DNA of 40,386 nucleotides from Sulfurospirillum sp. (GCA_026987955.1 JALSME010000100.1:1-40386), one strand, 5' to 3'. Positions 25,663 to 34,047 are shown, numbered from the stretch's first letter. The notes: generated from the sequence alone by a model not told the origin. Numbers and translations are program-made.

Positions 25663-27236
25663 TAAACTTGTATATCTTTCATTGTTACAAGAGTATCAGT
25701 TTTAAATTTATGATCTTGTTCAGGATAATCTTTTCTAAAATGTGCTCCACGACTCTCTTCTCGTAGCAGTGCTGACATAGCAATTGTTTTTGCAACCAAA
25801 ATAGAGTTTTTAAGCTCTATCATTGCCTTTAGAGTAGAAGTTGTTCCATTGTTTGTATTTTTTATCTGTTCTTCTATAACTATAAGTTCTTCAAATGCTT
25901 TTTTAATACCATCTTCATCTCTAATTATACCAAGATAATTAAATAAAATTTCACCAATTTGATTTCTTATTTGGTTTGCATTTACTCTTTTTGATTCTTC
26001 TTTTAGCTCTTCTATATAGTGAATATCTTTCATGATTTCGTAGTAGTCTACACCATTGAACTTACCCTTTCTATTGGCAAATTTAATCGCTTCATAAGCA
26101 GCTATTTTTCCAAAAACTGCTCCTTGTGAAAGTGAGTTTCCTCCTAGCCTATTGGCTCCATTTACGCCATTATCTCCAGCTTCACCAACAATAAAAAGTC
26201 CATCTATAGATGTTCTTCCAATTGTATCGGTTTTGATTCCTCCCATCGTGTAGTGAGCAACTGGTGATATAGGAATAAAATCTTTAGTTACATCAAGTTT
26301 TTTTAATGTTTTTACTCTTTTTTTTATGCCAATAAGTTTTGTATTGATTAGCTCCTCGGGGAGATGAGTTAGATCTAAGTATACTTTTCTATCTTTTGCA
26401 AGCTCTTTATATATCGCCCTTGTTACAAAATCTCTAGTATTTAGCTCATCTACAAATGACTCTCCATTCTCATCTACTAGTCTTCCTCCCTCTCCACGAG
26501 CAGCTTCACTAATTAAAAAATTTGAACCATCTAGTCCTGTTGGGTGAAATTGTACAAATTCTAGATTCATCGCTTCAAGTCCAGCACGCAGTCCCATAGC
26601 TATGCCATCACCTGTTGCATCTCTAACATTTGAGGTATGATTTTTATAAAGTGATGCAAAGCCTCCACTTGCCAAGATAAGACTTTTTGCTTCACATACA
26701 AGTACTTTTTTATTAACTTCATCCAATAGAGTTACTCCTGAGATGATGTTGTCTTTTGTTACGAGATTAATTGCCATATAATTTTTCAATATATCAATCC
26801 CATACTCTTTAATTACTCCATATAGAGTTTTCATAATCGCAGCACCAGTCTCATCTGCAGCATGTACTGTTCTTTTGAACTTAGAGCCACCAAATGAGCG
26901 TTGTGAAATTTTTCCATTTTTAAGCTTATCAAATGCTACCCCATATTGAGAAAGGTCTCTTACCGCTGCGGGAGCCTGTTCACAAAATATATTGATTGCC
27001 TCTTTGTTACCAACACCAAGTGAGCTTTTGTATGTTTCATGAGCATGTTCAAATATACTATCTTTATCTTTCATATTTCCCATTGCCGCATTAATACCAC
27101 CTTTTGCCATAAATGAGTTATTGGCAGTTGGAGATGCTTTTGTTATTAGTGCTACATTTGCTCCTAGTTCTTTAGCTTCAATTGCTGCTCTCATACCTGA
27201 TATACCACTTCCAATCACTACAATATCATATTTCAT
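25662..27236 (-). CDS. Fumarate reductase/succinate dehydrogenase-type flavoprotein (orphan)
   Basis: 524 residues. Rossmann FAD site VVIGSGISGMRAA (9-14 GSGISG). Where covalent members have His-Ser before AAQGG, this has NNSFMAKGG, so FAD is probably non-covalent. Catalytic-domain motifs are VQFHPTGLDG, ISEAARGEGGRLVDENGE, the arginine in TRDFVTRAI, VAHYTMGGI and GANRLGGNSLS. The last favours Frd/Sdh over L-aspartate oxidase (usually GANRMASNSL), but NadB remains an alternative. No iron-sulfur or membrane subunit is adjacent. Divergent from mdh, which fits malate-fumarate-succinate interconversion. Confidence 0.75.
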   Translation of the reverse strand: MKYDIVVIGSGISGMRAAIEAKELGANVALITKASPTANNSFMAKGGINAAMGNMKDKDSIFEHAHETYKSSLGVGNKEAINIFCEQAPAAVRDLSQYGVAFDKLKNGKISQRSFGGSKFKRTVHAADETGAAIMKTLYGVIKEYGIDILKNYMAINLVTKDNIISGVTLLDEVNKKVLVCEAKSLILASGGFASLYKNHTSNVRDATGDGIAMGLRAGLEAMNLEFVQFHPTGLDGSNFLISEAARGEGGRLVDENGESFVDELNTRDFVTRAIYKELAKDRKVYLDLTHLPEELINTKLIGIKKRVKTLKKLDVTKDFIPISPVAHYTMGGIKTDTIGRTSIDGLFIVGEAGDNGVNGANRLGGNSLSQGAVFGKIAAYEAIKFANRKGKFNGVDYYEIMKDIHYIEELKEESKRVNANQIRNQIGEILFNYLGIIRDEDGIKKAFEELIVIEEQIKNTNNGTTSTLKAMIELKNSILVAKTIAMSALLREESRGAHFRKDYPEQDHKFKTDTLVTMKDIQV

Positions 27237-27250
27237 ATGCGCTCCTTAGT

Positions 27251-27282
27251 GTATATTCTACAATATTAAAATAAGAATATAC
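27251..27282. promoter_or_regulatory. Inverted repeat in the flavoprotein/mdh divergent promoter
   Basis: Nine-base perfect arms GTATATTCT (27251-27259) and AGAATATAC (27274-27282) lie between the divergent starts. A TATAAT at 27292-27297 could serve mdh. The symmetry suits a dimeric regulator acting on both genes, but no regulator gene is adjacent. Confidence 0.4.
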
Positions 27283-27356
27283 TAAAAAAGCTATAATTTA
27301 TTAAATATTTATAAAATTTTAGTAATAATGTATAAAATTAATATACAGGAGTCATT

Positions 27357-28310
27357 ATGGGCAGTAAAAGCAAAGTTTCGGTTATCGGGGTTGGCAATGT
27401 AGGAAGAGTTGTAGCTTATTCTGTTGCTATGCAGGGATTGGCTCATGAGGTTGTTCTTGTTGGTAGAAATGCAGATAAAGTAAAAGGTGAAGCTCTTGAT
27501 ATGAATCAGGCATCAGCTGCTATGCGTTCACATTCTGTTGTAAAAGTAGCAGAAAGTTATGAAGATATAAAAGATAGTAAAGTTATTGTAATTACAGCAG
27601 GACAACCAAGAACTGAGGGTATGAGTCGTGATGATCTTTTGGTTAAAAATGCTGAAATTGTGCGAGATATCTCTGCCCAAATAAAAATTCACGCACCAGA
27701 TTCAATAGTAATAGTTGTTTCTAATCCACTTGATGTTATGACATATATTGCTCTAAAAGAGACAGGGTTTCCAAAAGAAAGAGTTTTAGGTATGGCGGGT
27801 ATTTTAGATGCAGCAAGAATGACCCACTTTATACAAGAAAAACTAGGCTATGGTGCAGGGCAGATTAGAGTTAGTGTCGTTGGTGGTCATGGAGATACTA
27901 TGGTTCTTCTTCCTCGCTTTACAACGGTTGCCGGAGTTCCACTTTATGATTTGTTAAATGAAAAAGAAGTTGATGAAATAGTAGAAAAAACTATTCATGC
28001 TGGTGCGGAGATAGTAAAACATATGGGAACATCAGCATATCTAGCACCAGGTAAATCAACAGCTATTATGATAGAAGCAATTTTGAGAGATAAAAAAACA
28101 ATTTTTTCATGCTCAATTCAAATGGATGGGGAGTATGGATATAACGGAGATGTAAATGGAGTCCCAGTAATGCTAGGAAGTGGTGGTGGAGAGAGAATTA
28201 TAGAATTTGTATTGGATAGATGTGAAAAAAAGCAGTTTGCAAAGAGTGTTGAATCTGTCAGTGGTGTTATACAGAAGCTTAAAGACAAGGGGTTCTTTGA
28301 TTCAAAATGA
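27357..28310 (+). CDS. mdh: Malate dehydrogenase (LDH-like type)
   Basis: 317 residues. NAD(P)-binding GVGNVG (11-16). The substrate-specificity loop AGQPRTEGMSRDDLL has arginines at 85 and 91 as expected for malate rather than lactate. Catalytic Asp and His lie in AARMTHF and GGHGDTMVLLPR. At the end of beta strand 2, where NAD enzymes usually have Asp, the sequence is VGRN, so coenzyme preference may be shifted toward NADP(H). Starts with ATG after CAGGAG. Followed by a hairpin. Confidence 0.95.
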   Translation: MGSKSKVSVIGVGNVGRVVAYSVAMQGLAHEVVLVGRNADKVKGEALDMNQASAAMRSHSVVKVAESYEDIKDSKVIVITAGQPRTEGMSRDDLLVKNAEIVRDISAQIKIHAPDSIVIVVSNPLDVMTYIALKETGFPKERVLGMAGILDAARMTHFIQEKLGYGAGQIRVSVVGGHGDTMVLLPRFTTVAGVPLYDLLNEKEVDEIVEKTIHAGAEIVKHMGTSAYLAPGKSTAIMIEAILRDKKTIFSCSIQMDGEYGYNGDVNGVPVMLGSGGGERIIEFVLDRCEKKQFAKSVESVSGVIQKLKDKGFFDSK

Positions 28311-28337
28311 TAAAAAGTTAAAGCCAGTGAACTATGG

Positions 28338-28358
28338 ATATTCACAAAGAGTGAATAT
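28338..28358 (+). terminator. Hairpin downstream of mdh
   Basis: Eight-base stem ATATTCAC / GTGAATAT with loop AAAGA, followed by T-rich sequence (CTCTTTTAG, then TTTTG). Probably the mdh terminator, although the uridine run is interrupted. Confidence 0.55.
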
Positions 28359-28381
28359 TCTCTTTTAGTATTTTGTTTATT

Positions 28382-28398
28382 CCCCCCCCCTTTTTTTT
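28382..28398. repeat. Homopolymer tract C9T8 in an intergenic region
   Basis: Nine consecutive C then eight T, about 100 bases upstream of the small periplasmic OB-fold gene and just upstream of a TATATTATATAC -10-like sequence. Such G/C runs are rare in AT-rich DNA and are slippage-prone, phase-variable loci in Campylobacter and Helicobacter. Confidence 0.8.
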
Positions 28399-28497
28399 AC
28401 CTTTTTATATTATATACTTCATTTAAACAAATTATGAAATATAGTTCACCAAAGTCGTGCTTGTTCTTGGATGGCTATATATAAAGGATGGTATAAA

Positions 28498-28836
28498 ATG
28501 AAATTAAAATATTTGATATTAGTTTTCTTGTTGATTTCTACACTGAATGCTACACAAAATACTGTAGATACCAATAGTGAAATGGCAAATCAAGAAATGT
28601 TTTTAGGAAAAGTGTTAGAGGTTATTCCAGTTCCTGGTTTTAAATATATGAAAGTTAAAACAAACAATAAAGAAATATGGGTAGGCATTATGGATGTTCC
28701 AAATCCCTTTAAAGTTTCTAAAGGCGATAAAATAAGCTACGACATATCAACAGTAATGCGAAATTACAAAAGTAGCTTACTCAATAGAGTATTTAAAGAA
28801 GTTATTTTTGCATCTAAAGTAACTTTGGTTAATTAA
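28498..28836 (+). CDS. Small periplasmic OB-fold-like protein (NrfJ-related)
   Basis: 112 residues from ATG 28498; the track's start adds nine residues ahead of a clear signal peptide (MKLKYLILVFLLISTLNA). The mature part has the pattern GKVLEVIPVPGFKYMKVKTNNKE, IWVGI, KVSKGDKISY and then LLNRVFKEVIFA. That resembles small secreted proteins found near nitrite reductase (NrfJ-like) and other cytochromes. Function unknown. Eighteen bases before a cytochrome c gene on the same strand, so probably a two-gene unit. Confidence 0.75.
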   Translation: MKLKYLILVFLLISTLNATQNTVDTNSEMANQEMFLGKVLEVIPVPGFKYMKVKTNNKEIWVGIMDVPNPFKVSKGDKISYDISTVMRNYKSSLLNRVFKEVIFASKVTLVN

Positions 28837-28853
28837 TTTTTTATGGGGTATAT

Positions 28854-29135
28854 ATGAAGTTAATTGTATTACTATTTGTTTTGTATAGTTCTGTTTTGTT
28901 TGCCCAAGTCAATATAGATGAATGCAAGAAGTGTCATGGTGAAAAATTTGAAAAAATTGCATATGGAGTTAGCGAAATTGTTAAAAATATGAGTAAATTA
29001 GAAATTGAAAAGGCACTTTTGGCATATAAATCAGGCAAAAGAGATAAGTATGGCATGGGTTTGATTATGAAATTAAGGACTAGATTCTACAAAGTAAACA
29101 AACTTAAAGAGATTGCAAAAAAAATTGGAAGATAA
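28854..29135 (+). CDS. Small monohaem cytochrome c
   Basis: 93-residue secreted c-type cytochrome with signal peptide (MKLIVLLFVLYSSVLFA), CKKCH haem site (C24-H28) and a methionine in YGMGLIMK, the likely axial ligand. It resembles cytochrome c553-like proteins of Campylobacterota, although the segment after the haem site is short. Preceded by the OB-fold protein gene and followed by a strong terminator. Likely a periplasmic electron carrier; the partner is not evident. Confidence 0.85.
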   Translation: MKLIVLLFVLYSSVLFAQVNIDECKKCHGEKFEKIAYGVSEIVKNMSKLEIEKALLAYKSGKRDKYGMGLIMKLRTRFYKVNKLKEIAKKIGR

Positions 29136-29143
29136 GTTAAAGC

Positions 29144-29162
29144 AGAGGGCTTAAAGCCCTCT
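29144..29162. terminator. Bidirectional terminator between cytochrome c and glnA
   Basis: Inverted repeat AGAGGGCTT / AAGCCCTCT with a one-base centre (effectively an 8-bp GC-rich stem with loop TAA), followed by ATTATTT. Located between convergent genes. Confidence 0.8.
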
Positions 29163-29167
29163 ATTAT

Positions 29168-30598
29168 TTAGCAAGAGTAAGTTGATTTGAATTCAAATGC
29201 TGTTGGTCTTGCTTCATCTGGCCAAACTTGAGTTTCAAATTTGTAGTGTTGGTATGTGTCTATAAAATCATCGCTCATAACAGGTTTTAAGAAGTCATTG
29301 AATCTAATTAGTGATTCTAAAGATCCTCTTAGTGTATGAGGCATCTGCTCGATTCCCTTCTCTCTAATCTCAGCAAGAGTCATTTCAAAAAGATCTTCAT
29401 CCATTGGACCAATTGGTTCTGTTTTTTTCTTGATTCCATCTATACCAGCTAAAAGAAGAGCAGCAAATGCAAGATATGGACAAGCAGTAGAATCTGGGAA
29501 TCTCATCTCAGCTCTTACGGATTTTTCACCAGCACCATAAGGTATACGACAACTTGCACTTCTATTTTGTGAAGAGTAAGTCAAGATTGAAGGTGCTTCA
29601 AATCCTGGGATTAGTCTTTTGTAAGAGTTAGTAGATGGGTTTGTAAATGCAGCAACTGTTCTAGCATTTGCTAAAACTCCACCTATGTAGTGTCTTGCCA
29701 TATCACTTAGATTTGCATACTCGCCCTCTTTGTAAAACATATTTTTGCCATCTTTCCAGATAGACATATGTACATGCATACCGTTACCATTGTCACCATA
29801 AAGTGGTTTTGGCATAAATGTAGCAGTTTTACCATTTAGGTGAGCTACCATCTTAACAACATATTTGTACTTTTGTACATTGTCTGCTGCTTCAACTAGT
29901 GTTCCAAACTTAACACCAATCTCGCCTTGTGCTTGTGCAACTTCGTGGTGAACAACAAAAGTTTCAAGTCCGATTTGCTCCATAACTTGAACCATCTCAG
30001 CTCTTAAGTCAACCATGCTATCAGTTGGTTGGCAAGGGAAGTATCCACCTTTTGTTCTAGGACGGTGTCCTGTGTTGAATCCATCAGGGTAAGTTGCATC
30101 GTCACTCCACTCTCCCTCTTCTGATTCTACTTTATAGAAAGAGCAGTTTATATCATCTCTAATTTGAACATCATCAAATACAAAGAATTCATTTTCAGGA
30201 CCAAAATAAGCAACATCACCAAATCCTGTTTCGTTTAGGTGCTCTAGTGCTTTTTTAGCAATACTTCTTGGGCATTTCTCATACATTTGACCTTTGTAAA
30301 TATCATAAACATCACAAAAAACTATGATAGTTGAATCAGCAGTAAATGGATCTAAAAAAGCAGTTCCAGCTTCCGGCATAAGAATCATATCTGACTTATT
30401 TATCGGCTGCCATGCATCTACACTTGAGCCATCGAATGGTATACCATTTTTAAAACTATCTGCATCTATTGAATGCATAGTATATGTTAGATGGTGCCAC
30501 ATACCTTTCATATCTGTAAAGCGAAAGTCTACAAACTCGACTTCATTCTCTTTGCAGTACTCAAAAAACTCTTCAACACTATTGACAAATTTTCCCAT
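29168..30598 (-). CDS. glnA: Glutamine synthetase, type I
   Basis: 476-residue ATP-dependent enzyme making glutamine from glutamate and ammonia. Signatures: [12 protein letters not shown], the metal-binding [31 protein letters not shown] (ATP-binding region) and [25 protein letters not shown]. Where enteric enzymes carry the adenylylated tyrosine in NLYDLPPEE, this has [11 protein letters not shown], so tyrosine is replaced by phenylalanine. Adenylylation control therefore seems lost, as reported for Helicobacter pylori GlnA. Start ATG preceded by AGGAG. Next to cheZ as in relatives. Confidence 0.98.
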   Translation of the reverse strand: MGKFVNSVEEFFEYCKENEVEFVDFRFTDMKGMWHHLTYTMHSIDADSFKNGIPFDGSSVDAWQPINKSDMILMPEAGTAFLDPFTADSTIIVFCDVYDIYKGQMYEKCPRSIAKKALEHLNETGFGDVAYFGPENEFFVFDDVQIRDDINCSFYKVESEEGEWSDDATYPDGFNTGHRPRTKGGYFPCQPTDSMVDLRAEMVQVMEQIGLETFVVHHEVAQAQGEIGVKFGTLVEAADNVQKYKYVVKMVAHLNGKTATFMPKPLYGDNGNGMHVHMSIWKDGKNMFYKEGEYANLSDMARHYIGGVLANARTVAAFTNPSTNSYKRLIPGFEAPSILTYSSQNRSASCRIPYGAGEKSVRAEMRFPDSTACPYLAFAALLLAGIDGIKKKTEPIGPMDEDLFEMTLAEIREKGIEQMPHTLRGSLESLIRFNDFLKPVMSDDFIDTYQHYKFETQVWPDEARPTAFEFKSTYSC

Positions 30599-30666
30599 GT
30601 AATTCTCCTAAAATTATTTTGATATCATTTTATCCAATTAAAGTTAACAATTGATATAAATAATGA

Positions 30667-31446
30667 TTAAAAATTAACCATTATTATATCTCTGTTTACA
30701 AATGCAGCACATTTAGTATAGTTATATTTTCTTGCTAACTCATATAACTGATTTTGTTTAAATCCAACCTGTTCTGGTTTATGAGCATCTGATGAGAAGG
30801 TGATAGGCACATCATACTCACATAACAACTCCATGATGTCACTACTTGGATATATCTCTTTAATAGGTTTTCTTAAACCAGCAACATTAAGTTCAACAAC
30901 CATGCCGGCTTTTTTTATCTCTTTAATAGCAGTATTAGCTATGGATTTTATATCTTTTTTTGGTAAAAAATTGAATATTTTTATAAGGTCAATATGTCCA
31001 ACTATATCAAAAAGATTACTTTTTGCCATCATAGAGATTGCCTCAAAGTACTCTTCCCATATTTTATCTATATTTTTATGTTTATAGTGACCAATAAATT
31101 CTGGATTATCAAAACCCCACTTGTCAATAAAGTGAACAGAGCCTATAAGATAGTCTACTTTTGCATTTAAAACTCTTTGATCTATAAAGCCGTCTAAAAA
31201 GTCAACTTCATATGCTAGTAGAATATTTATATACTCTTTATACTCCTCTTTGAGAGCTAAAATTGAGTTCTCGTAGTCTTTCATATCTTCAAATTTCATG
31301 CGATATTTCATATCAAAATTCATAGGTGCATGGTCACTAAAACCAAAATAATCTATATTATTTTCTATTGCTTTTTCTATATATTCTCTCGATGTACCAG
31401 TGGCATGATTGCATAAAGTTGTATGATTGTGTAAGTCTACACTCAT
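30667..31446 (-). CDS. PHP-domain phosphatase, histidinol-phosphatase (HisK/HisJ) like
   Basis: 259 residues. PHP metal-site motifs: DLHNHTTLCNHATG at the N-terminus, GFSDHAPM, EVDF, IGSVHFID, VGHIDLIK and FSSDAHKPEQVG. This set is typical of HisK-type histidinol phosphate phosphatases (histidine synthesis step before HisD). Function by family resemblance; other phosphoesterase roles are possible. Divergent from cheZ and separated from glnA by 68 bases without a recognisable terminator. Confidence 0.85.
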   Translation of the reverse strand: MSVDLHNHTTLCNHATGTSREYIEKAIENNIDYFGFSDHAPMNFDMKYRMKFEDMKDYENSILALKEEYKEYINILLAYEVDFLDGFIDQRVLNAKVDYLIGSVHFIDKWGFDNPEFIGHYKHKNIDKIWEEYFEAISMMAKSNLFDIVGHIDLIKIFNFLPKKDIKSIANTAIKEIKKAGMVVELNVAGLRKPIKEIYPSSDIMELLCEYDVPITFSSDAHKPEQVGFKQNQLYELARKYNYTKCAAFVNRDIIMVNF

Positions 31447-31485
31447 TATTTATCCTTTTAAAGTTATATTATATGAAAAATTATA

Positions 31486-31530
31486 TATAATAGAGCTAAA
31501 AATTAGACTGATTTAGTCTAACTCTAGGAG
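31486..31530 (+). promoter_or_regulatory. cheZ promoter -10, leader hairpin and ribosome binding site
   Basis: TATAAT at 31486-31491 is followed by a 7-bp stem TTAGACT / AGTCTAA (31503-31521, loop GATTT) and AGGAG at 31526-31530, six bases before the ATG. The hairpin ends just ahead of the Shine-Dalgarno and could modulate its exposure. Confidence 0.5.
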
Positions 31531-31536
31531 ATACTA

Positions 31537-32274
31537 ATGACACAAGAAGAACTTGACGCATTGATGGCTGGGGGATTAGATGATGAAGTGACAACAGAAG
31601 ATATAGCTGAAGATACAGCAGAAGATACTGTTGTTGATGATGTAGATGATGAGCTAAAACTTGAAGAGAAAACAGATGAAGAAGATTCAGAGCTAAAAGA
31701 AGCACACGAATACAGAACATCTGCCGATATGTCTTGGCCACCACCACCACCAACAGATGATCACAAGATGGTTTATCAGCTTGATGATGTTACAAAAGAC
31801 TCCGAAGTAAAAGCTGGAGAAGTTTTTGATAAGCTTGAAGCTATTAATGAATTTATGATGAAAGCAGAAGAGAGTGCCAATGAAGTAATAGCTTTAATAG
31901 ACTCAAATATAGAACTTTTTTCAACACTATGTGAAAAGTTTCCAAATGTTGAGGAATTTTGTAAAGCATTAGAAGATAATAAAGATATGAAGTCTAAAGT
32001 TGAAGGTTTAGTTCAAGCTGCTCAAGATACGGAAGATGAAGTAATGATGACTATGGATATTATGCAATATCAAGATATCCACCGTCAAAAAATTGAGAGA
32101 GTTATCAATGTCATGAGAGCACTTTCTAGGTATATGAGTACTCTTTTTGAAGGCAAGATAGATGACGATAAGAGAGTTGGGAGTGCGGTTCACATTGATG
32201 GTGATGAGAGTACAGAAAATGTTGTTAGTAATGATGATATAGAAGAGCTTATAGCAAATCTAGGAAAGAAATAA
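31537..32274 (+). CDS. cheZ: CheZ-type CheY-phosphate phosphatase
   Basis: 245 residues of the Campylobacter/Helicobacter CheZ type (HP0170/Cj0700-like, from memory). The catalytic motif is in the long central hairpin: QYQDIHRQKIERVI, with D180 and Q184 spaced like E. coli Asp143/Gln147. The C-terminal SNDDIEELIANLG matches the CheY-binding tail of E. coli CheZ. The N-terminal MTQEELDALMAGG resembles the CheY-binding peptide of FliM (SQ.EIDALL). Between them, residues 14-60 are very acidic and residues 68-72 are five prolines. Terminates CheY signalling at the flagellar motor. Confidence 0.9.
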   Translation: MTQEELDALMAGGLDDEVTTEDIAEDTAEDTVVDDVDDELKLEEKTDEEDSELKEAHEYRTSADMSWPPPPPTDDHKMVYQLDDVTKDSEVKAGEVFDKLEAINEFMMKAEESANEVIALIDSNIELFSTLCEKFPNVEEFCKALEDNKDMKSKVEGLVQAAQDTEDEVMMTMDIMQYQDIHRQKIERVINVMRALSRYMSTLFEGKIDDDKRVGSAVHIDGDESTENVVSNDDIEELIANLGKK

Positions 32275-32275
32275 T

Positions 32276-33529
32276 TTGATAAAAACAGAACTACTTGCAC
32301 CTGCAGGAAACTTTGAAAAGTTAAAAATAGCATTGGCATATGGTGCAGATGCAGTTTATGGAGGAGTTAGTCATTTTTCATTGCGAATAAGAAGTGGAAA
32401 AGAGTTTACATATGAAAGTTTTGAAGAAGCGATTGAGTATACGCACTTAAAAGGTAAAAAAATTTATGTGACAATAAATGGTTTTCCTTTTAACTCACAA
32501 ATAGAGCTTTTAAAAAAACATATAGAGAGAGTTGCTGCTATGAAGCCCGATGCATTTATAGTTGCTGCTCCTGGAGTTATTAGGCTTGCTCGAAAGATTG
32601 CTCCAGAGATTCCGATTCATCTCTCTACTCAAGCCAATGTGTTAAACTATCTCGATGCAGAGGTTTTTTATGAGATGGGAGTAAAGAGGATTGTGGCTGC
32701 TCGTGAAGTTAGTTTAAAAGATCTTATAGAGATAAAAAAACGACTTCCAAAACTAGAGATAGAAGCTTTTATACATGGGTCTATGTGTTTTGCATATAGT
32801 GGGCGTTGTCTTATAAGCTCAGTTCAAAGTGGAAGAGTTTCAAACAGGGGAAGTTGTGCAAATGATTGCCGTTTTCCTTACACTATGTATGCAAAAAATG
32901 AAGAAACTGGTACGCTTTTTAAAGTAGAAGAGGATGATGCAGGAACGCATATCATGAATGCAAAAGATTTAAACCTTTCCGCTCATGTAGATGAAATTCT
33001 TGCAAGTGGAGTCATAAGTGCACTTAAGATTGAAGGACGAACTAAGAGTAGCTACTATGTTGGAATAACAACAAAAACATATAGAAGTGCCATAGATGAT
33101 TTTTATGCCGGAGAGTTTGAAAAACAGAAGTATATAGATGAGTTAAATAGTACCAAAAATCGTGGATTTAGTGACGGTTATTTGGTTAGTCGTCCATATG
33201 AAAAAAATGATACTCAAAATCTTGAACACTCTATTAGTGAAGGAACTCATCAAGTTGTTGCAGAAGTTACTAGCGATAGCGAAGGAGTCTTGTCCAAAGA
33301 TAAGCTAGAGCCAAATGTAGAGTATGAGTTAGTTTTGCCTAGCAAGATTGATGAGGTAGAAAATGATATTGGGTACATTAAGAAAAGGGGTAGTAAATAT
33401 AGTATACTTTTCAAAGAGCTTAAAACCTCAAAGGGAAAAGTTTATGAATCAATCCATAGTGGCAATGTTAATGTAGTGATGACACCGTGTAGGTTACCAG
33501 CCTATACATTTTTAAGAAAAAAACTTTAA
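32276..33529 (+). CDS. U32 peptidase-family protein, TrhP/YegQ-like tRNA hydroxylation factor
   Basis: 417 residues. N-terminal LLAPAGNFEKLKIALAYGADAVY and the family signature around EAFIHGSMCFAYSGRC, GRVSNRGSCANDCRFPY, with four cysteines that in relatives bind an Fe-S cluster. U32 proteins of this type (TrhP in E. coli, YrrN/YrrO in Bacillus) act in 5-hydroxyuridine formation at tRNA position 34 rather than proteolysis. TTG start one base after the cheZ stop. Assignment to TrhP rather than another U32 branch is inference. Confidence 0.85.
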   Translation: MIKTELLAPAGNFEKLKIALAYGADAVYGGVSHFSLRIRSGKEFTYESFEEAIEYTHLKGKKIYVTINGFPFNSQIELLKKHIERVAAMKPDAFIVAAPGVIRLARKIAPEIPIHLSTQANVLNYLDAEVFYEMGVKRIVAAREVSLKDLIEIKKRLPKLEIEAFIHGSMCFAYSGRCLISSVQSGRVSNRGSCANDCRFPYTMYAKNEETGTLFKVEEDDAGTHIMNAKDLNLSAHVDEILASGVISALKIEGRTKSSYYVGITTKTYRSAIDDFYAGEFEKQKYIDELNSTKNRGFSDGYLVSRPYEKNDTQNLEHSISEGTHQVVAEVTSDSEGVLSKDKLEPNVEYELVLPSKIDEVENDIGYIKKRGSKYSILFKELKTSKGKVYESIHSGNVNVVMTPCRLPAYTFLRKKL

Positions 33530-33542
33530 AGGAATTAGTGAA

Positions 33543-34037
33543 ATGAAATTTGTATCAATTTTAATGGGAAGTAAGAGTGACTATGAAATAGTCTCAGAAG
33601 CAGCAAAGATATTAGAGAAGTTTGGAGTAGCACACGAGCTTGTAATCGCTTCAGCTCATAGAAGCCCTGAGAGAACTCATAAGTATGTTAAAGAGGCTGA
33701 GGCAAAAGGGGCAAAGGTTTTTATAGCAGCCGCGGGAATGGCAGCTCATCTAGCTGGTGTTGTGGCATCTTTGACTACTAAACCTGTTATAGGAGTACCT
33801 ATGAAAGGTGGAGCTATGGATGGACTAGATGCTTTGCTTAGCACTGTTCAAATGCCTTCTGGTATGCCAGTTGCAACTGTGGCACTTGGAAAAGCAGGAG
33901 CGATGAACTCTGCATATCTAGCAATGCAGATTTTGGCGGTAGAGGATGAAGAGTTAAAAGCAAAGCTTTTAGAAGACAGAATTTTAAAAGCAAAAAAAGT
34001 TGAGTCTGACTCAAATGAGGTAGAAGTAAGAGTATAA
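33543..34037 (+). CDS. purE: N5-carboxyaminoimidazole ribonucleotide mutase
   Basis: 164-residue class I PurE of purine synthesis, converting N5-CAIR to CAIR. Signatures GSKSDYEIV, the active-site ASAHRSPERT and AAAGMAAHLAGV, then PVIGVPMKGGAMDGLDALLSTVQMPSGMPVATV. ATG with AAAGGA upstream. Ten bases before the next gene. Confidence 0.97.
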   Translation: MKFVSILMGSKSDYEIVSEAAKILEKFGVAHELVIASAHRSPERTHKYVKEAEAKGAKVFIAAAGMAAHLAGVVASLTTKPVIGVPMKGGAMDGLDALLSTVQMPSGMPVATVALGKAGAMNSAYLAMQILAVEDEELKAKLLEDRILKAKKVESDSNEVEVRV

Positions 34038-34047
34038 AGGTGGCAAC

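Noticed and set aside
28327-28449. Possible small MITE bounded by GTGAACTAT and ATAGTTCAC
   Set aside because: Nine-base inverted ends about 105 bases apart can occur by chance in AT-rich DNA; no target duplication or second copy seen in the window.
31496-31753. 85-residue minus-strand ORF opposite the cheZ 5' region
   Set aside because: Leu/His-rich translation is the reverse of the acidic and proline-rich CheZ N-terminus; no start signal.
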